Source: Baffinella frigidus
Lineage: Eukaryota > Cryptophyceae > Cryptomonadales > Baffinellaceae
Assembly: GCA_026770585.1 (NCBI GenBank)
Contig: MU646356.1
Span: 1,080,869-1,100,187, forward strand
Direction of reading: 5' to 3'
DNA length: 19,319 nt
Part shown: positions 1 to 6,271 of the stretch, piece after piece
How the letters are laid out: each line of letters begins with the position of its first letter
Position numbering within the stretch: position 1 is the stretch's first letter
Notes under the pieces: generated by a model
Databases searched by the model: none
Told to the model about the DNA's origin: nothing
Seen by the model: only the letters and a program-made list of their open reading frames with translations
Translations under genes and position numbers: made by a program

Positions 1-180
1 CCCTCCACCCTCCACCCTCCACCTTCCACCTTCCACCCTCCACCCTTCACCCTCCACCCTCCAACCGATATCCGGAACCTGGAACCCGGAACCCGGAGCC
101 TGGAACCCGGAACCCCAAACCCGAGACCCGAAACCCGAAACCCGAAACCCGATACCCGAAACACTAAAACGTAAACCCTC
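1..180. repeat. Degenerate C-rich minisatellites
   Basis: Three short tandem repeats follow one another: CCCTCCA-type units (1-62), CCCGGAA-type units (about 75-115) and CCCGAAA-type units (about 118-160). Each is one or two changes away from the telomere-like CCCTAAA unit that follows, so they may be diverged derivatives of it. They are probably intronic, since a kinase exon begins at 228. Confidence 0.7.
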
Positions 181-222
181 AACCTCAAACCCTAAACCCC
201 AAACCCTAAACCCTAAACCCCA
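163..222. repeat. Telomere-like CCCTAAA tract next to a 3' splice site
   Basis: Imperfect CCCTAAA units in the C-rich orientation run to within about five bases of the acceptor CACGCAG at 227. The tract would supply both a C-rich stretch and repeated CTAAAC, which resembles a branch-point sequence. Confidence 0.8.
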
Positions 223-227
223 CGCAG

Positions 228-256
228 GTCAAGCCGAGCAATATCCTCGTGAACAA
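228..256 (+). CDS. Protein kinase, exon with catalytic loop (partial gene)
   Basis: Seen: after acceptor GCAG at 227, 29 nt read VKPSNILVN plus two bases (AA), then donor GTAACC at 257. In protein kinases the catalytic loop reads HRDxKPxNIL; this exon carries the K and N of that loop, so the HRD triplet must lie in an upstream exon beyond the window. The exon ends in phase 2, and the next exon at 1153 begins with one G, completing AAG (K). Its short length is unusual, but motif, splice sites and phase all agree. This is the first recognisable exon of a kinase gene running to 7213. The exact kinase group cannot be told without the N-lobe. Confidence 0.8.
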
Positions 257-537
257 GTAACCCCCCCCCCCCTCTACACCCTCGAAGGTCGAGACTGGAA
301 ATAGGGTCATTTTGACATGTGCTTGTAAAAAATATATAATCACATGTCAAAATATCCCTTTGTATACTACAGTAGGCCCTGGGGCTCCAAGGACCGCGTC
401 TCTTGCTGAACCCTAGCGACCCTAGGAAAAGTTCAAATGGTTCAGTCAACAGTCGTGATAATTTCCATTCACGAGACAAGACAAGTCGATTTGGATCGCG
501 ATATGACTACCATGATACCCTCCCGAGGAGGCCTTGT

Positions 538-640
538 TTGACTAGGACCGAAAGGAAACAAGGCTGTTCTGCAGAACCAGTTCCAGTGCCCGCCTATGTT
601 GGGAGTTCGAAGGACCTAAAGGACCTAAAGGACTTAGACG
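538..640. repeat. Dispersed repeat, copy 1
   Basis: Shares sequence with 7470-7560: GAACCAGTTCC, then CCGCCTATG, then a reiterated AGGACCTAAAGGACC motif. The AGGACCTAAAGG end also appears at 9052-9072. No inverted ends were seen, so the repeat type is unknown. Confidence 0.6.
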
Positions 641-718
641 CCAACTATTGAAAGGACCTCGCCACTGGCCTCGCCACTGTGTTCCCAGAGAACAGGGGAT
701 CCGGCACGTCCGGCCCTC

Positions 719-820
719 ATCCCTTGAGTGGCGAGTTGGCCCATACGCCCTACCGTAGGGCCCTACGACCTGCCTAGGACCTCTTGGCCGTCACATTTGA
801 CGGCCTCGCCTCTTAAGGCA
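719..820. mobile_element. Family A MITE-like element, copy 1
   Basis: About 100 bp with inverted ends (TCCCTTGAGTGGCGAG left; complement of CTCGCCTCTTAAGG right) and an internal CCCTACCGTAGGGCCCTA core. Matches copies at 7223, 8852 and 17552. No coding capacity; presumably non-autonomous. Confidence 0.7.
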
Positions 821-852
821 TATCTCCGTCCGCTGCCGAGCGAACGGGACAC

Positions 853-924
853 AATTTTAAAATGGCTTTAGAAACCTCCACCTGAATCCTGCAGGACATG
901 GACTTTTAAAGTCATTTTAAAATT
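853..924. repeat. AT-rich inverted repeat
   Basis: Arms AATTTTAAAATGGCTTTAG and CTTTTAAAGTCATTTTAAAAT pair imperfectly over about 24 bp. A short hairpin (AGGACCG/CGGTCCT) follows at 933-952. Confidence 0.6.
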
Positions 925-1026
925 AAAAAGCCAGGACCGGATTTTCGGTCCTGCCTTTCATTCATGAGCTTTTTTGGCTCGATAGTGGCCATGTACGACG
1001 AGCTGCAGTCGCCAGAGCGCCAGGCT

Positions 1027-1146
1027 TAAATCCTAAACCCTAAACCCTTAACCCTAAACCCTAAACCCTAAACCCTAAACCCTAAACCCTAAACCCTAAA
1101 CCCTAAACCCTAAACCCTAAACCCTAAACCCTAAACCCCAAACCCT
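1027..1146. repeat. Telomere-like (CCCTAAA)n array
   Basis: About 17 units of CCCTAAA in near-perfect tandem. It ends six bases before the acceptor TTTTTAG of the DFG exon. It is internal, so it is an interstitial telomere-type repeat and not a chromosome end. Confidence 0.95.
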
Positions 1147-1152
1147 TTTTAG

Positions 1153-1240
1153 GGGGGCGGGGCCTTCATGGTCAAAAGCGATCGCGAAACTCGCGGACTT
1201 CGGGTTTGCGCGATACGTGGCCAACATGGAGAGGGACAAT
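1153..1240 (+). CDS. Protein kinase, exon with DFG motif
   Basis: Seen: acceptor TTTTTAG, one G completing the split lysine codon, then 29 codons ending at donor GTGAGC (1241), phase 0. The translation contains AIAKLADFGFARYV, a textbook kinase subdomain VII in which the DFG aspartate binds magnesium and the following residues begin the activation loop; it continues with ANMERDN. The stretch before it (GAGPSWSK) is an ordinary loop insert. The next exon at 2407 continues in phase 0 into GVGTPAFIAPE, giving an activation segment of normal length. DFGFARYV resembles several Ser/Thr kinase groups, but I do not assign a family. Confidence 0.85.
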
Positions 1241-1254
1241 GTGAGCCTCCTTCC

Positions 1255-1426
1255 CCACACGAGGCTATCTATGCGAACAGAATAAATGTCGATCATAGGC
1301 GTTTGTGTAGTAATTTTCATTTACTTGGTCACGTACCTGCACGGAGAGCGTGCAGGTACGTGACCATTTCCCCCACAAAATCTTAAACCCTACATTGATT
1401 CTGCCCACCTCAGTGACCTCGTGTGG
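1255..1426. mobile_element. Family E element 14 bp after the DFG-exon donor
   Basis: Inverted ends CCACACGAGGCTATC and its near-complement GTGACCTCGTGTGG. The centre is a perfect 16-bp-arm hairpin (1327-1342 with 1350-1365, arm GGTCACGTACCTGCAC). It is a short, non-coding palindromic element lying inside the intron. Confidence 0.65.
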
Positions 1427-1528
1427 CTTCCGCTGAGAGAGAGTGTGAGTGTTTCACTGCGTTCGTCACACTGGCACTCACGATCGAGCCTGGGACTTGA
1501 GCTATTTTCTTCGGTATACTGTTAGAAT

Positions 1529-1552
1529 CCAAACCGTCTGCAGACGGTTTGG
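1529..1552. repeat. Perfect 24-bp palindrome
   Basis: Left half CCAAACCGTCTG is followed directly by its exact reverse complement, with no loop. A second perfect palindrome of 18 bp (CGCGTGACCGGTCACGCG) follows at 1597-1614. Both lie in the intron after the DFG exon, and may be cores of decayed elements. Confidence 0.85.
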
Positions 1553-1646
1553 CAGCACACGCAAGGCAGTCACCTCGGACAGTTGGCTTCGGCGTCCGCG
1601 TGACCGGTCACGCGGGCGTTCAGAACATCTCCCTGACACCCATGGT

Positions 1647-1673
1647 ACGTGGCGAACATGGAGAGGGACAATG
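1647..1673 (+). pseudogene. Partial copy of the DFG exon (3' end only)
   Basis: Repeats the last 27 bases of the exon at 1153-1240 with one mismatch (YVANMERDN still encoded). The donor is destroyed: GTGAGC has become GCTCAT. It lies 406 bp downstream of the real exon end and directly before a long palindrome, so it is an exon-end duplicate and not a working exon. Confidence 0.8.
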
Positions 1674-1681
1674 CTCATCTC

Positions 1682-1849
1682 CGGAAACGATATTTAAATA
1701 CTGTTTTTGGCCACGCGTAAAGTTGATTCTCCCCTTGAAAACAAAACACTTTTGGCGTGTTTTGTTTTGATACGCCAAAAGTGGCTTGTTTTCAAGGGGA
1801 GAATCAACTTTACGCGTGGCCAAAAAGAGTATTTAAATATCGTTTCCGC
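1682..1849. mobile_element. Long near-perfect palindrome
   Basis: Arms of about 75 bp (from CGGAAACGATATTTAAATAC on the left, mirrored at 1770-1849) with only a few mismatches. It contains AAAGTTGATTCTCCCC, similar to motifs in the palindromes at 11601 and 12315. A transcript would fold into a long hairpin. The same peptide-like frame on both strands is a result of the symmetry, not a gene. Confidence 0.8.
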
Positions 1850-1983
1850 ATATGAATGCGAGCCTCAATCCTCGATACCGAGATGGCCACTACGCGTTTC
1901 CCCTCACGGAGGCTAGATTTCCGCAGGACCTAGCGAGAGGTATTCACTTTCGACTGGCATCTCGTCTATGCTCTTAGCTCTTT

Positions 1984-2132
1984 GGAGAAGTCCTCGAATG
2001 CAGGGCAGTTGGCATACGGTATTGGACTACGGCAGGTCGTAGAGCTCCTAGGACTGCGTCTCTTGCACGAGCCCTAGAGCCCACCGCAGGCCAATGCCGT
2101 ACGCTACGCACCCTGCACTCGAGTCTTTCTCC
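1984..2132. mobile_element. Family G inverted-repeat element
   Basis: Ends GGAGAAGTCCTCGAATGCAG and the complement of CTGCACTCGAGTCTTTCTCC pair imperfectly over about 35 bp. The inside carries CATACGGTATTGGACTACGG, the family G core also seen at 6270, 12545, 15137 and 15620. Confidence 0.6.
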
Positions 2133-2246
2133 GATATCTGCCGTGGTTCACACGCAGCTGCGAAGTGTTCGCGCCTGAGCCCATAACCTGTCGTCGATTG
2201 ACCAGTTCAACCCCAGGCTCCGTGCGGGGGAATGTGTGGCGGCCAT

Positions 2247-2376
2247 CCACACGGTGGACCACGGACCTTTCATCAAACGTCAACTTGCCCTGGGGTGATT
2301 AACTTCAAGGATTTTCCAGTGCAAATTTGGTCACGTACCCGAAGCGTAGTCGAACCCCTCGTAGTCCACCGTGTGG
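2247..2376. mobile_element. Family K element, copy 1
   Basis: About 130 bp with ends CCACACGGTGGACCACG and the complement of GTAGTCCACCGTGTGG. Other copies: 9589-9725 and, inverted, 11095-11232. Internal CATCAAACGTCAACTTGCCC and GGTCACGTAC are conserved among copies. It ends 30 bp before the acceptor of the next kinase exon. Confidence 0.75.
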
Positions 2377-2406
2377 GTTGGTGTCAAGAACGGTCTCTGC
2401 GCACAG

Positions 2407-2517
2407 GTTGCGTGCATGTCGCTCGGCGTCGGCACGCCCGCGTTCATCGCCCCCGAAGCGGCACTCGGGCAGTACTTTGCCGCGACAGATATTTACTCGC
2501 TGGGCCGTTCGATGAAG
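2407..2517 (+). CDS. Protein kinase, exon with APE and DIYSLG motifs
   Basis: Seen: acceptor GCGCACAG at 2406, 37 codons in phase 0, donor GTCTTC at 2518. The translation holds GVGTPAFIAPE, the end of the activation loop with the APE glutamate (subdomain VIII), and AATDIYSLGRSMK, subdomain IX, whose aspartate anchors the catalytic loop. A kinase of this type usually has GTPxxxAPE with 15-20 residues between DFG and it, as here. The 3' half of the exon is repeated at 2655-2710 beyond an inverted-repeat element. The real exon is taken as this one because it alone has the APE segment and an acceptor. Confidence 0.88.
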
Positions 2518-2527
2518 GTCTTCACAC

Positions 2528-2655
2528 GCCCTCCGAAGTGGATCAAATTCAGGCTGAATCCTGAGTCATCTTCTTCGTGTAGAGCCCTGCATTCGACGCC
2601 TTTGTGGTAGTGAATGGCCCAAGCTCCAGCTTCGATTTGATCCACTTGGGAGGGC
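2528..2655. mobile_element. Inverted-repeat element between two exon-end copies
   Basis: Arms GCCCTCCGAAGTGGATCAAA (left) and its near-complement ending at 2655 (right). The element starts 10 bp after the kinase donor at 2518 and ends where a copy of the exon's last 55 bp begins. No coding content. Confidence 0.65.
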
Positions 2656-2710
2656 TCTGGGGCAGTATTTTTCCGCGACAGATATTGACTCGCTCGGCAG
2701 GTCGATGAAG
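2655..2710 (+). pseudogene. Partial copy of the APE/DIYSLG exon (3' end)
   Basis: About 55 bp repeat the end of the exon at 2464-2517, still reading GQYFSATDIDSLGRSMK and followed by a stronger donor, GTACGC. Tyrosine of DIYSLG has become aspartate. It has no acceptor of its own, so it is probably a duplicate created with the intervening element. Its donor might still be used by some transcripts. Confidence 0.75.
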
Positions 2711-3022
2711 GTACGCCCCTACTGAGACTCCAGAACCCGCCCTTTGATTTCTCGCATGGCCTTGCCAGGGCCATGTAAGGCTCCAATTCCCACAACTTTG
2801 GATTTTGTTGACTTTCATCATGTTTTCGATCAGTTTTAGGCCGAAATCGAAAGGCAGCTTCGCGAGGTTCAGTAGTACAGGTGGACGGGCCCGCCCCAGG
2901 AGTTGACTTTAGTTTATGAGGTTGCGCGGTTGTGTAGTCCATAGGTCTAAACGTGCTGAATTCCCTTGTGTAGTCCCACGGTCAGCGTGATGCTGTTGCT
3001 TTACAGTTACCCCCCCCCCTAA
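2711..3022. other. Intron stretch without clear features
   Basis: Mostly unique sequence. A short hairpin (ATGGCC/GGGCCAT, 2756-2774), a GAGTTGACTTT motif (2901-2911) and a C-run (3010-3018) are all I see. The open - strand frame over 2493-2942 lacks coding character and crosses an exon of the kinase. Confidence 0.4.
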
Positions 3023-3144
3023 CTTTTGTCGATTGGTCACGCAACTAGCCATATATTGGCCAGGCGCGAGGTTGGAACACCTTATCCTGGTTCAAGTATT
3101 TACAACCCCACATGTAAACAGGAGCCTCCAGCGTTCTCGAGTGG
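3023..3144. mobile_element. Family F element, right part only
   Basis: Matches the right two thirds of the copies at 5821, 10194 and 10724: GGTCACG, CATATATTGGCCAGGCGCGA, then ACAACCCCACATGTAAA and the end GCGTTCTCGAGTGG. The left end is missing, replaced by a C-run. Confidence 0.7.
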
Positions 3145-3149
3145 ACCGC

Positions 3150-3310
3150 CTGAATCGCGATTTCATCCTGCCAGGCATTTAAATCAAATGCTCGAAATGC
3201 ACACTTTTGGCATCAGAAGTTGCCTGAAGTTGCCAACCTGGCCACTTCAGGCAGAATGCATTTCCAGCATTTAATTTAAATGCCTGGCGGGATGCGATTG
3301 ACTGAGTGGT
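3150..3310. mobile_element. Inverted-repeat element
   Basis: Arms around CTGCCAGGCATTTAAATC (left) and TTTAAATGCCTGGCGGGATG (right), with a further inner pairing of TTGCCTGAAGTTGCC-like sequence. Single copy in this window. Confidence 0.7.
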
Positions 3311-3415
3311 GTTCACCCTCTGAGTGGCGTAGCTTCAGAGCCTTTCACGCTCCAAAAGAGGAGTCCTGTGCCTTTTGGTCTTCAGGACCTTCAGGTGTTA
3401 TTGATTCCCAACATA

Positions 3416-3576
3416 CCACACAGCGGACTTCGAAGGGAATTTGAATAACCCCTAAGCGATAAGACCTAGGACCCTACGGTAGGGAACCCGTAGGGGCGTA
3501 GGGGGGTTCCTACCGATAAGGTATCGGAAACTCGGGCACTGAGTGCCCGAAAATCTCTTCGTAGCCCGCTGTGTGG
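3416..3576. mobile_element. Family B element, copy 1
   Basis: About 160 bp with ends CCACACAGCGGACTTCGAAG and the complement of CTTCGTAGCCCGCTGTGTGG. Internal landmarks: AATAACCCCTAAGCGATAAG, the core CCTAGGACCCTACGGTAGGG and GATAAGGTATCGGAAA. Copies at 9785-9945 (inverted), 16593-16746 and 17760-17920. Confidence 0.85.
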
Positions 3577-3640
3577 GAGGGGGGGGGTCACTTGCGGAGC
3601 TGCGACTTCTTCTCCTCACTTCCGAGCTGCAGGCCTGGTT

Positions 3641-3702
3641 CAGGGTTCAGGGTTTGGGGTTTGGGGTTTGGGGTTTGGGGTTTAGGGTGTGGGTGTGGGT
3701 TT
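3641..3702. repeat. Telomere-like tract, G-rich orientation
   Basis: Units of GGGTTTG/GGGTTCA in the opposite orientation to most other tracts here. It lies in the middle of the kinase intron region and fuses open frames artificially across it. Confidence 0.85.
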
Positions 3703-3720
3703 TGTGTGGACGGACCACCA

Positions 3721-4001
3721 GGTGTCCCAGAATCGCAAGAGATGGTGCGGGCTGCGGGTACCTGAACCCCTTGGGTCTGATTTCCATTTGGCAGACGTTC
3801 GCGGTCACTTCGTTCGAGCCCTCTCCGGACGCCTTAAGTTTATGGACCGACGTCATAAGTTCAATAACAGCCTCCCTCCTGTGGCAGAGTTTGCCACCAG
3901 AGTTTGCCACCCCTGTGTGGACTGACCGATATCCCAGAATCGCAAGAGATGGTACGGGCTGCGGGTATCTGAACCCGTTTGGTCCGATTTCTCCTTGGCA
4001 G
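3721..4001. repeat. Direct repeat pair, each ending in a 3' splice site
   Basis: About 75 bp at 3721-3794 recur at 3927-4001, sharing CCCAGAATCGCAAGAGATGG, CGGGCTGCGGGTA and ending TTGGCAG, a plausible acceptor. Between them lies the putative exon at 3795. The pair is therefore either a duplicated intron end or the direct repeat accompanying an insertion. Confidence 0.7.
3795..3914 (+). CDS. Possible kinase subdomain X exon
   Basis: Seen: acceptor TTGGCAG at 3794, 40 open codons, then GTGTGG at 3915. Phase is 0 on both sides, matching the exons before (2517) and after (4011). The translation (starting TFAVTSFEPSPDAL, then LSLWTDVISS) is helix-like but carries no motif I recognise. Including it makes the distance from DIYSLG to the KRPSA arginine about normal for a kinase C-lobe. 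Without it, that interval would be short. The region between the kinase IX and XI motifs is the least conserved, so support rests on phase, length and splice sites. Confidence 0.42.
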
Positions 4002-4010
4002 AGTTTACAG

Positions 4011-4070
4011 GTGAAGAATCTCGCAGCCTTCTTCAAGAGGAACAGCGCAGCCCTCCGCGCCTGGAATCAG
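4011..4070 (+). CDS. Protein kinase, subdomain X/XI helix exon
   Basis: Seen: acceptor TTTACAG at 4010, 20 codons in phase 0 (VKNLAAFFKRNSAALRAWNQ), donor GTACAG at 4071. Joined in phase to the exon at 5742 it reads SAALRAWNQ then IAKECLGEHDKRPSA, the usual layout of the last kinase helices before the conserved arginine of subdomain XI. The last 20 bases of this exon, with the GT, occur five more times in the next 535 bp, each copy followed by a different intronic sequence. That repetition itself argues that this border is or was a real splice site. The start could instead be the upstream AG at 4001. Confidence 0.65.
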
Positions 4071-4191
4071 GTACAGGGTCACCTTGCTCATACCGTAGCG
4101 CCCCAGGCATAGTCCTACTGTAGGGGCCTACGGGGGTGTGCTTTCTTATAGGGCCCTAGGCATAGTCCTACTGTAGGGGAAGACCTGATTC
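4071..4191. mobile_element. Family C-like element in the exon-end array
   Basis: Begins GTACAGGGTCACCTTGCTCA, close to the family C end, and contains two copies of GGCATAGTCCTACTGTAGGG. The right end is rearranged and runs into GACCTGATTCCAG, an inverted copy of the exon end. Confidence 0.6.
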
Positions 4192-4210
4192 CAGACGCGC
4201 CTGGAATCAG

Positions 4211-4317
4211 GTACCGCGCCAGAGTGTTGGAAGGGGTCGCCAAAAGTCAATTCCCCGGAATGAGTAAGGGGGATTTGTTGACTTTTGGCGTTGCCGAACG
4301 CCAATTTTGGCGTCCAG
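4211..4317. mobile_element. Family J inverted-repeat element
   Basis: Contains GGGGTCGCCAAAAGTCAATT on the left and TTGACTTTTGGCGTTGCC mirrored on the right. A left-end piece of the same family occurs at 8494-8534, where a GA microsatellite interrupts it. Confidence 0.65.
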
Positions 4318-4338
4318 GCCCTCCGCGCCTTGATTCGG

Positions 4339-4418
4339 GTCTTCTTCTTCTTCTTTATTATTACTCTCGATGCAGGTCTGAGGTAGGCCCTTAAGCCTTG
4401 AGTTGAGTGATACAATAG
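4339..4418. mobile_element. Family D element, copy 1
   Basis: Starts GTCTTCTTCTTCTTC, then ATTACTCTCGATGCAGG, TAGGCCCTTAAGCCTTGAG and TGAGTGATACAATAG. Copies at 4605-4682 and 17996-18060, plus a left part at 17730-17759. It contains an internal CGATRCAG|GT that could act as an acceptor followed by a donor. No inverted ends noted. Confidence 0.65.
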
Positions 4419-4486
4419 TCCCTCCGCGCCTGGAGTCAGGTACTCCCTGTCCCACCGTTTCCACCCACGCTCGAGCCTGAAATCAG

Positions 4487-4584
4487 GTGCAGGGGTACCT
4501 CGCTCACACGAAAGCGCCCCCCGTAGGACCCTGCAGTAGGACTATGCCTAGGGCCCTACGGTGGTCCTAAAGGGGGGGCAGTTT
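4487..4584. mobile_element. Family C element in the exon-end array
   Basis: Left end GTGCAGGGGTACCTCGCTCA, core CGTAGGACCCTGCAGTAGG and GCCTAGGGCCCTACGG. The right end is shortened relative to 7996-8112. Confidence 0.7.
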
Positions 4585-4604
4585 CCCTCCGCGCCTGGAA
4601 TCAG

Positions 4605-4682
4605 GTCTTCTTCTTCTTCTTTATTACTCTCGATACAGGTCCAAGATAGGCCCTTAATCCTTGAGGTGAGTGATACAATAGT
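4605..4682. mobile_element. Family D element, copy 2
   Basis: Nearly identical to 4339-4418: GTCTTCTTCTTCTTC, TTTATTACTCTCGATACAGG and GTGATACAATAGTC. It directly follows the sixth exon-end copy. Confidence 0.65.
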
Positions 4683-4728
4683 CTACGAGCCTTATGTAAC
4701 GAGCCCGCCTTGGAAACAAGAGTGGACG

Positions 4729-4860
4729 ACCTAATTCCGGCGTCAACCCACTTCCGGCACTCCGTAGGGTGCTACCGTATGCAATACTGCCGGGTGGTAC
4801 GACATGCCGTAATTAGGCTGTGACGCCAGAATTACGGCGCCAACCCTTACGTCGGCGAGC
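4729..4860. repeat. Repeat block with direct and inverted copies
   Basis: TAATTCCGGCGTCAACCC recurs as AATTACGGCGCCAACCC (direct) and GACGCCAGAATTACGG (inverted). Probably a decayed element; boundaries are uncertain. Confidence 0.45.
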
Positions 4861-5157
4861 TCTCGGGCTCCTACGACCGAGTCAAAAAGGCAGAATCTCA
4901 TGAAGAGAGCCAGCCAGAAAGTCAGAGAAAGTCAGAATCGGAGAATCTCAGTCTCTTGTAGGAGCGTTGTCATGCAAAAAGCCTACGTTAACGCAGTTGT
5001 AACTTTGGTACAAAATTTATAATGGAAAACATTTTTGAGCTTTAAAAGTCCTGAAATCGCTTTTAAAATCGTTTTAGAGCCCGGTTGACCATCAACGGCT
5101 CCAGTAAGCCCACGTTAACCGACCCCTTAATGGGTCGGTTAACGTAAGCTTTCTGCA
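4861..5157. other. Intron stretch with one perfect hairpin
   Basis: AT-richer than its surroundings. It contains short AGAATCTCA repeats (4890-4950) and a hairpin at 5112-5145 with perfect 14-bp arms (ACGTTAACCGACCC). GCCTACGTTAACG at 4981 repeats the arm start. No exon found. Confidence 0.6.
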
Positions 5158-5298
5158 TTAGTTGGGGGCTACCGTAGTCCAGCACCGCCTGCTAATTATC
5201 TGTATTCGAGGAGTTTTCCGAGTCTCTTAGGGGGGGTAGGGCCTATTGTAGTCCAAAACCGTATCCTAACCACCCTGCACTCGAGGAGTTCCCCGACT
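5158..5298. mobile_element. Family G-related sequence
   Basis: GGGGCTACCGTAGTCCAGCA and GGGCCTATTGTAGTCCAAAA resemble the family G core. GTATTCGAGGAGTTTTCCGA (5202) and GCACTCGAGGAGTTCCCCGA (5277) are direct repeats that resemble the right end of the element at 1984-2132. Confidence 0.45.
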
Positions 5299-5782
5299 AA
5301 TCGTCGCTACCACATGAGGCTACCCAAGCACCCTTTTAAAATATAGACTGTAGGCGTTTTGTACGGAAGTGGTCACGAGTCCCCCCGAAACGCGGGTCGA
5401 CACGTGACCAAACATATAAAAATTACAGCACGCTACCACACATCTACAGTTCCACGGGTTTTGAAGAGGGTGTGTGGTCCGCCGCGTGTGGTACGGCAGA
5501 TTGCGAAAGAGTGCCTTGGGGAACACGACAAGAGCCGACTAATCCCCGCTACTACACGAGGCTACCCAAGCATCCTTTTTAAATACCGACTGTAGGCGTT
5601 TTGTACGGAGGTGATCACGTGTCCCCCCGAAACGCGGGTCGACACGTGACTAAACATGTGAAAATTACAGCACGCTACCACACATGTACAGCTCCCCGGG
5701 TTTTAAAAGGGGTGTTTGGTCCGCCTCGTGTGGTGCGGCAGATTGCGAAAGAGTGCCTTGGAGAACACGACAAACGCCCCTC
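5299..5782. repeat. Tandem duplication, 242-bp unit, with family E element and exon start
   Basis: Two units of 242 bp (5299-5540 and 5541-5782). Each holds a family E element with roughly 55-bp imperfect inverted ends (CCACATGAGGCTACCC or TACACGAGGCTACCC left; CCTCGTGTGG-type right), an inner CGAAACGCGGGTCGACACGT segment, then acceptor CGGCAG and about 32 bp of kinase exon. The element's right end stops a few bases before the acceptor. Confidence 0.85.
5500..5531 (+). pseudogene. Truncated copy of the kinase XI exon
   Basis: After acceptor CGGCAG it reads IAKECLGEHD, then diverges at GACAAG|AGCCGAC where the second 242-bp unit begins. No donor follows. The complete exon is the next copy at 5742. 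Confidence 0.8.
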
Positions 5783-5803
5783 CGCTGCGAATGTCCGCCA
5801 GAG
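5742..5803 (+). CDS. Protein kinase, subdomain XI exon
   Basis: Seen: acceptor TGCGGCAG at 5741, 62 nt reading IAKECLGEHDKRPSAANVRQ plus AG, donor GTCTCT at 5804. ECL...D.KRPSA is the conserved end of protein kinases; the arginine of RPSA pairs with the APE glutamate and holds the C-lobe together. Phase 0 in from 4070 and phase 2 out; the last exon at 6493 begins with one G, completing AGG (R) and giving VRQRLQDGAKD, a typical kinase exit. An earlier acceptor (TACAG at 5691) would add PRVLKGVFGPPRVVRQ but breaks the phase with 4070, so it is less likely. Confidence 0.85.
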
Positions 5804-5820
5804 GTCTCTCTCTCCCGAGG

Positions 5821-6002
5821 CCACACGAAAATGCTAGAGGAGCCTATTCAAAACTGAGATGTAGCCTTTGTGTAGTAACTTTCATTGCCTTGGGAGCCAT
5901 TCTAGGCGAGATTAGCCCTGACGCGAGGTTGGAACACCCTATCTTGGTACAAATGTTTACAACCCCACATGTAAATAGGCCCCTCGGGCATTCTCGAATG
6001 GG
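5821..6002. mobile_element. Family F element, copy 2
   Basis: Ends CCACACGAAAATGCTAGAGG and GGGCATTCTCGAATGG. Internal TTTGTGTAGTAACTTTCATT, GCGAGGTTGGAACACC and ACAACCCCACATGTAAATAG match copies at 10194 and 10724. It lies 17 bp after the kinase XI exon donor. The middle (GCCTTGGGAGCCATTCTAGG) differs from the other copies. Confidence 0.8.
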
Positions 6003-6039
6003 GCGGGCCTCAGTCACACCATTTCTGTAGAGGGTCACT

Positions 6040-6271
6040 GCTTACTCCCAGGTTGCGGTCTCGGAAGTGAAGGATCTTGATCGTTTGGCCAACCCCCGAT
6101 TTGCACCCAGAAGTGAATAATCCATAGGACCCTACGGTAGGCGATCCGTAGGGACATAGAGGGGTCGCCGGAAATCGGCGACACCCTGGTACAAATGTGG
6201 CTGCCCCATACGATGGCATAACTCCCCTTCGGAGGGCGGGTGGCAAGTTGCAACCTTGGAGAGTAATGAGC
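6040..6271. mobile_element. Long inverted-repeat element with a B-like centre
   Basis: GCTTACTCCCAGGTTGCGG on the left pairs imperfectly with the end at 6235-6271 (GTTGCAACCTTGGAGAGTAA). The centre holds ATAGGACCCTACGGTAGG, as in family B, and a GTCGCCGGAAATCGGCGAC hairpin (6166-6184). Confidence 0.55.

Larger units (their letters stand above)
257..1152 (+). other. Kinase intron packed with repeats
   Basis: Intron between the catalytic-loop and DFG exons. It contains a C-run (261-272), a segment at about 538-640 that recurs at 7480-7560, a family A element (719-820), an AT-rich inverted repeat (853-924), a small hairpin (AGGACCG/CGGTCCT, 933-952) and a telomere-like array (1027-1146). The open frames of about 80 codons within it show no coding character. 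Confidence 0.65.
4051..4604 (+). repeat. Six-fold repeat of one exon end plus donor GT
   Basis: Copies of the exon end CCCTCCGCGCCTGGAATCAG at 4051-4070, 4192-4210, 4318-4338, 4419-4439, 4468-4486 and 4585-4604. Each is followed by GT. The spacers are different elements: C-like, J, D, a 28-bp piece, C, and D after the last copy. Copies 2 to 6 carry a few mismatches. Confidence 0.9.

Noticed and set aside
1027-1146. Chromosome end (true telomere)
   Set aside because: The CCCTAAA arrays are internal, occur in many places and both orientations, and lie within introns of two genes.
2493-2942. 149-codon - strand gene
   Set aside because: It spans the end of a kinase exon, an inverted-repeat element and an exon copy; symmetric sequence keeps it open by chance.
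3543-4112. Single 189-codon + strand gene
   Set aside because: The frame crosses a G-rich telomere-like tract and a pair of direct repeats; only the parts at 3795-3914 and 4011-4070 have splice and kinase support.
5692-5741. Earlier start of the kinase XI exon, adding PRVLKGVFGPPRVVRQ
   Set aside because: It looks kinase-like but breaks the phase with the exon at 4011-4070 and falls within the inverted end of the family E element; kept only as an alternative.
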